Below, piece by piece: positions 5,248 to 7,357 of a stretch of DNA of 7,357 bases. Source of the DNA: Rhodospirillales bacterium. Lineage in GTDB: Bacteria > Pseudomonadota > Alphaproteobacteria > JAREAF01. The notes under the pieces were generated by a model. That model saw only the letters and a program-made list of their open reading frames with translations. It did not search any database and was not told the DNA's origin. The DNA is taken from contig JAREAF010000137.1 of NCBI GenBank assembly GCA_029240475.1, forward strand, positions 1 through 7,357, read 5' to 3'. A program made the position numbers and the translations under genes. The number at the start of each line of letters is the position of its first letter. Position 1 is the stretch's first letter.

Positions 5248-7357
5248 ATGCTGATCAAACGTACGAACGGCGCGTCCGGCGGCTCTCGCATGTCGCGGAT
5301 GCTGGGCGGTGTCGCCGCGGCGACCATGGACCGCCGCACCTTCTTCCGCCGCTCCGGCGTGGTCGCCGGAGGGCTGGCCGCCGCCTCGGCCCTGGGCTCG
5401 GGCATGGTGACCAAGGCGAAGGCCGCGACCACGGCCGGCGCCGACATCAAGCAGATCAAGACGGTCTGCACGCATTGCTCGGTCGGCTGCACCGTCATCG
5501 CCGAGGTGCAGAACGGCACGTGGATCGGCCAGGAGCCGGGCTTCGACAGCCCGTTCAATCTCGGTGCGCATTGCGCCAAGGGCGCCTCGGTGCGCGAGCA
5601 CGCCCATGGCGAGCGCCGTCTGAAATATCCGACCAAGATGGTCGACGGCAAATGGACCAAGATCAGCTGGGACCAGGCGATCCAGGAGATCGGCGACAAG
5701 ATGCTGGAGATCCGGCAGGCCTCCGGCCAGGACTCCGTCTACTGGCTCGGCTCCTCCAAGCACAGCAACGAGCAGTCCTACCTGCTGCGCAAGTTCGTCT
5801 CCTTCTGGGGCACGAACAACACCGATCACCAGGCGCGCATTTGCCACTCGACCACCGTTGCCGGCGTGGCCAATACCTGGGGCTACGGCGCGATGACCAA
5901 CAGCTACAACGACATCCACAACAGCCGCGCCATCTTCCTGATCGGCGGCAACCCCGCCGAGGCGCATCCGGTGTCGCTCCTGCATCTGCTCAAGGCCAAG
6001 GAGCAGAACAACGCAACCCTCATCGTCGCCGATCCGCGCTTCACCCGGACCGCGGCGCATGCCGACGAGTATATGCGCTTCCGCTCCGGCACGGACGTGG
6101 CGCTGATCTGGGGCATCCTTTGGCACATCCTGGAGAATGGCTGGGAGGACAAGCAGTACATCCAGCAGCGCGTCCACGCTTTCGACAAGGTGCGCGAGCA
6201 TGTCAAGCGCTGGACGCCCGAGGAGACCGAGCGTGTGACCGGCGTGCCTGGCTCGCAGGTCAAGCGCGTTGCCGAAACGCTGGCCAACAATCGTCCCGCC
6301 ACGCTGATCTGGTGCATGGGCGGCACGCAGCACCATCACGGCAGCAACAATGTGCGCGCCTATTCCGTCCTGCAGCTGGCGCTCGGCAATGTCGGCGTCT
6401 CCGGCGGCGGCACCAACATCTTCCGCGGCCACGACAACGTGCAGGGCGCGACCGATCTCGGCCCCAACACCGACAGCCTGCCGGCCTATTACGGCATCGA
6501 CGAGGGCGCCTGGAAGCATTGGTGCCGCGTCTGGGACGTGCCCTACGACTACATGGTCTCCCGCTTCGGCTCCAAGGCGCTGATGGAAAGCAAGGGCATC
6601 ACCGTCTCCCGCTGGGCGGACGGCGTGCTCGAGGCCAAGGAGAACATGGACCAGCCCAACCCCATCCGCGCGATGGTGTTCTGGGGCCACGCGCCGAACT
6701 CGCAGACGCGCCAGGCGGACCTCAAGAAGGCGATGGAGAAGCTCGATCTCCTGGTCGTGATCGATCCGTATCCCACGGTCACGGCGGTGCTGCACGACCG
6801 CAAGGAGGGCGTCTACCTCCTGCCCGCCGCAACGCAGTTCGAGACCGTCGGTTCCGTCACCGCTTCGAACCGCTCGCTGCAATGGCGCGAGAAGGTCGTG
6901 GACCCGGTCTTCGAATGCAAGACCGACCACGAGATCATGTATCTCTTCGCCAAGAAGTTCGGGTTCGACGCCGAGATGTTCAAGCACATCAAGGTGAACG
7001 GGACCGAGCCCTCGGTCGAGGACATGACCCGCGAGTTCAATCTCGGCTCCTGGGCATGCGGTTATAGCGGCCAGTCGCCGGAGCGGCTCAAGCTGCACAT
7101 GGCCAACCAGCACACCTTCGACCCGACCACGCTCAGGGCGAATGGGGGACCGTGCGACGGCGAGTATTACGGCCTGCCCTGGCCCTGTTTCGGCGCACCG
7201 GAGGCCAAGCACCCGGGCACGCCCAATCTGTACGATCCGTCCAAGCACGTCATGGACGGCGGGATGACCTTCCGCGCCCGCTTCGGCATCGAGCGGGAGG
7301 GGCAGAACCTGCTGGCCGAGGGCTCCTGGTCCAAGGGCTCCGAGATCCAGGACGGCT
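5248..7357 (+). CDS. fdhA: Formate dehydrogenase alpha (catalytic) subunit, 3' end outside window
   Basis: The first 703 residues of a molybdenum/tungsten bis-MGD formate dehydrogenase of the FdnG/FdhA type, which oxidises formate to CO2 in the periplasm. Residues 1-59 are a Tat signal: a long n-region, DRRTFFRRSG (Arg29-Arg30), a hydrophobic stretch, and AKA at 57-59. A [4Fe-4S] site follows: C74-x2-C77-x3-C81 and C109, then Lys111, the usual electron-path lysine. Cys199-His200 in QARICHSTTVAG is the active-site pair, equivalent to Sec140-His141 of E. coli FdhF, so this is a cysteine and not a selenocysteine enzyme. Arg393 in FRGHDNVQG corresponds to catalytic Arg333. GGNPAEAHP and DPRFTRTAAHAD are also typical. 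The C-terminal cofactor-binding domain lies past the window end. Beta and gamma subunit genes are expected downstream. No in-frame stop occurs in the window. Confidence 0.96.
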   Translation, partial: MLIKRTNGASGGSRMSRMLGGVAAATMDRRTFFRRSGVVAGGLAAASALGSGMVTKAKAATTAGADIKQIKTVCTHCSVGCTVIAEVQNGTWIGQEPGFDSPFNLGAHCAKGASVREHAHGERRLKYPTKMVDGKWTKISWDQAIQEIGDKMLEIRQASGQDSVYWLGSSKHSNEQSYLLRKFVSFWGTNNTDHQARICHSTTVAGVANTWGYGAMTNSYNDIHNSRAIFLIGGNPAEAHPVSLLHLLKAKEQNNATLIVADPRFTRTAAHADEYMRFRSGTDVALIWGILWHILENGWEDKQYIQQRVHAFDKVREHVKRWTPEETERVTGVPGSQVKRVAETLANNRPATLIWCMGGTQHHHGSNNVRAYSVLQLALGNVGVSGGGTNIFRGHDNVQGATDLGPNTDSLPAYYGIDEGAWKHWCRVWDVPYDYMVSRFGSKALMESKGITVSRWADGVLEAKENMDQPNPIRAMVFWGHAPNSQTRQADLKKAMEKLDLLVVIDPYPTVTAVLHDRKEGVYLLPAATQFETVGSVTASNRSLQWREKVVDPVFECKTDHEIMYLFAKKFGFDAEMFKHIKVNGTEPSVEDMTREFNLGSWACGYSGQSPERLKLHMANQHTFDPTTLRANGGPCDGEYYGLPWPCFGAPEAKHPGTPNLYDPSKHVMDGGMTFRARFGIEREGQNLLAEGSWSKGSEIQDG

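Noticed and set aside
5475..7067. A 530-residue open frame on the plus strand inside the alpha subunit
   Set aside because: It is an out-of-frame reading of the catalytic subunit, rich in Arg, Ala, Gln and Pro, with no domain or proper start site.
5077..7248. A 723-residue open frame on the minus strand opposite the Tat-target and alpha-subunit genes
   Set aside because: It is an antisense shadow produced by high third-position GC in the real gene. Its composition is biased (Ala/Arg/Gly/Val/His), with no recognisable domain, and it lies opposite a certain formate dehydrogenase.

Overview
The window is GC-rich (roughly two-thirds G+C by eye, with strong G/C preference at third codon positions). 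It holds one coherent locus: the accessory and catalytic genes of a periplasmic, membrane-associated respiratory formate dehydrogenase. Codon use, protein style and gene order point to an alphaproteobacterium, most likely Rhizobiales/Hyphomicrobiales. The genus cannot be fixed from sequence alone.

Layout, left to right. (1) The 3' part of a DUF6352-type gene (+), cut by the window start, overlaps by ATGA a 110-residue gene (+) for a single-pass membrane protein with two cysteines. (2) Facing them with a 7-base gap is a 683-residue cytosolic iron-sulfur protein (-). It carries two ferredoxin modules (four predicted [4Fe-4S] clusters), a zinc-ribbon-like Cys quartet and two regions that recall heterodisulfide reductase/MvhD proteins. 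(3) A divergent intergenic region of about 90 bases separates it from a rightward series: a DUF3305 protein, an overlapping DUF3306 protein, a TorD-type redox enzyme chaperone, a 66-residue Tat-signal protein of the 'formate dehydrogenase region TAT target' type, and the formate dehydrogenase alpha subunit, cut by the window end after 703 residues.

How it fits together (inference from family knowledge). The alpha subunit is a molybdenum/tungsten bis-MGD enzyme with an N-terminal [4Fe-4S] cluster and a Tat signal. The TorD-type protein probably binds the signal or the apo-enzyme until cofactor is loaded, and the folded enzyme is then exported. The beta (four-cluster) and gamma (cytochrome b) subunits and FdhD/FdhE are not in the window and would be expected downstream. 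The multi-cluster ferredoxin, DUF3305, DUF3306 and DUF6352 proteins have no export signals and no established role; they recur with formate dehydrogenase genes and are candidates for cytosolic maturation or electron supply.

The parts least explained are the mosaic iron-sulfur protein, the tiny Tat substrate, the small di-cysteine membrane protein, and two GC-rich hairpins between the Tat-substrate gene and the alpha subunit. No mobile elements, tRNA/rRNA genes or CRISPR arrays were seen. No stretch over 300 bases lacks a gene.
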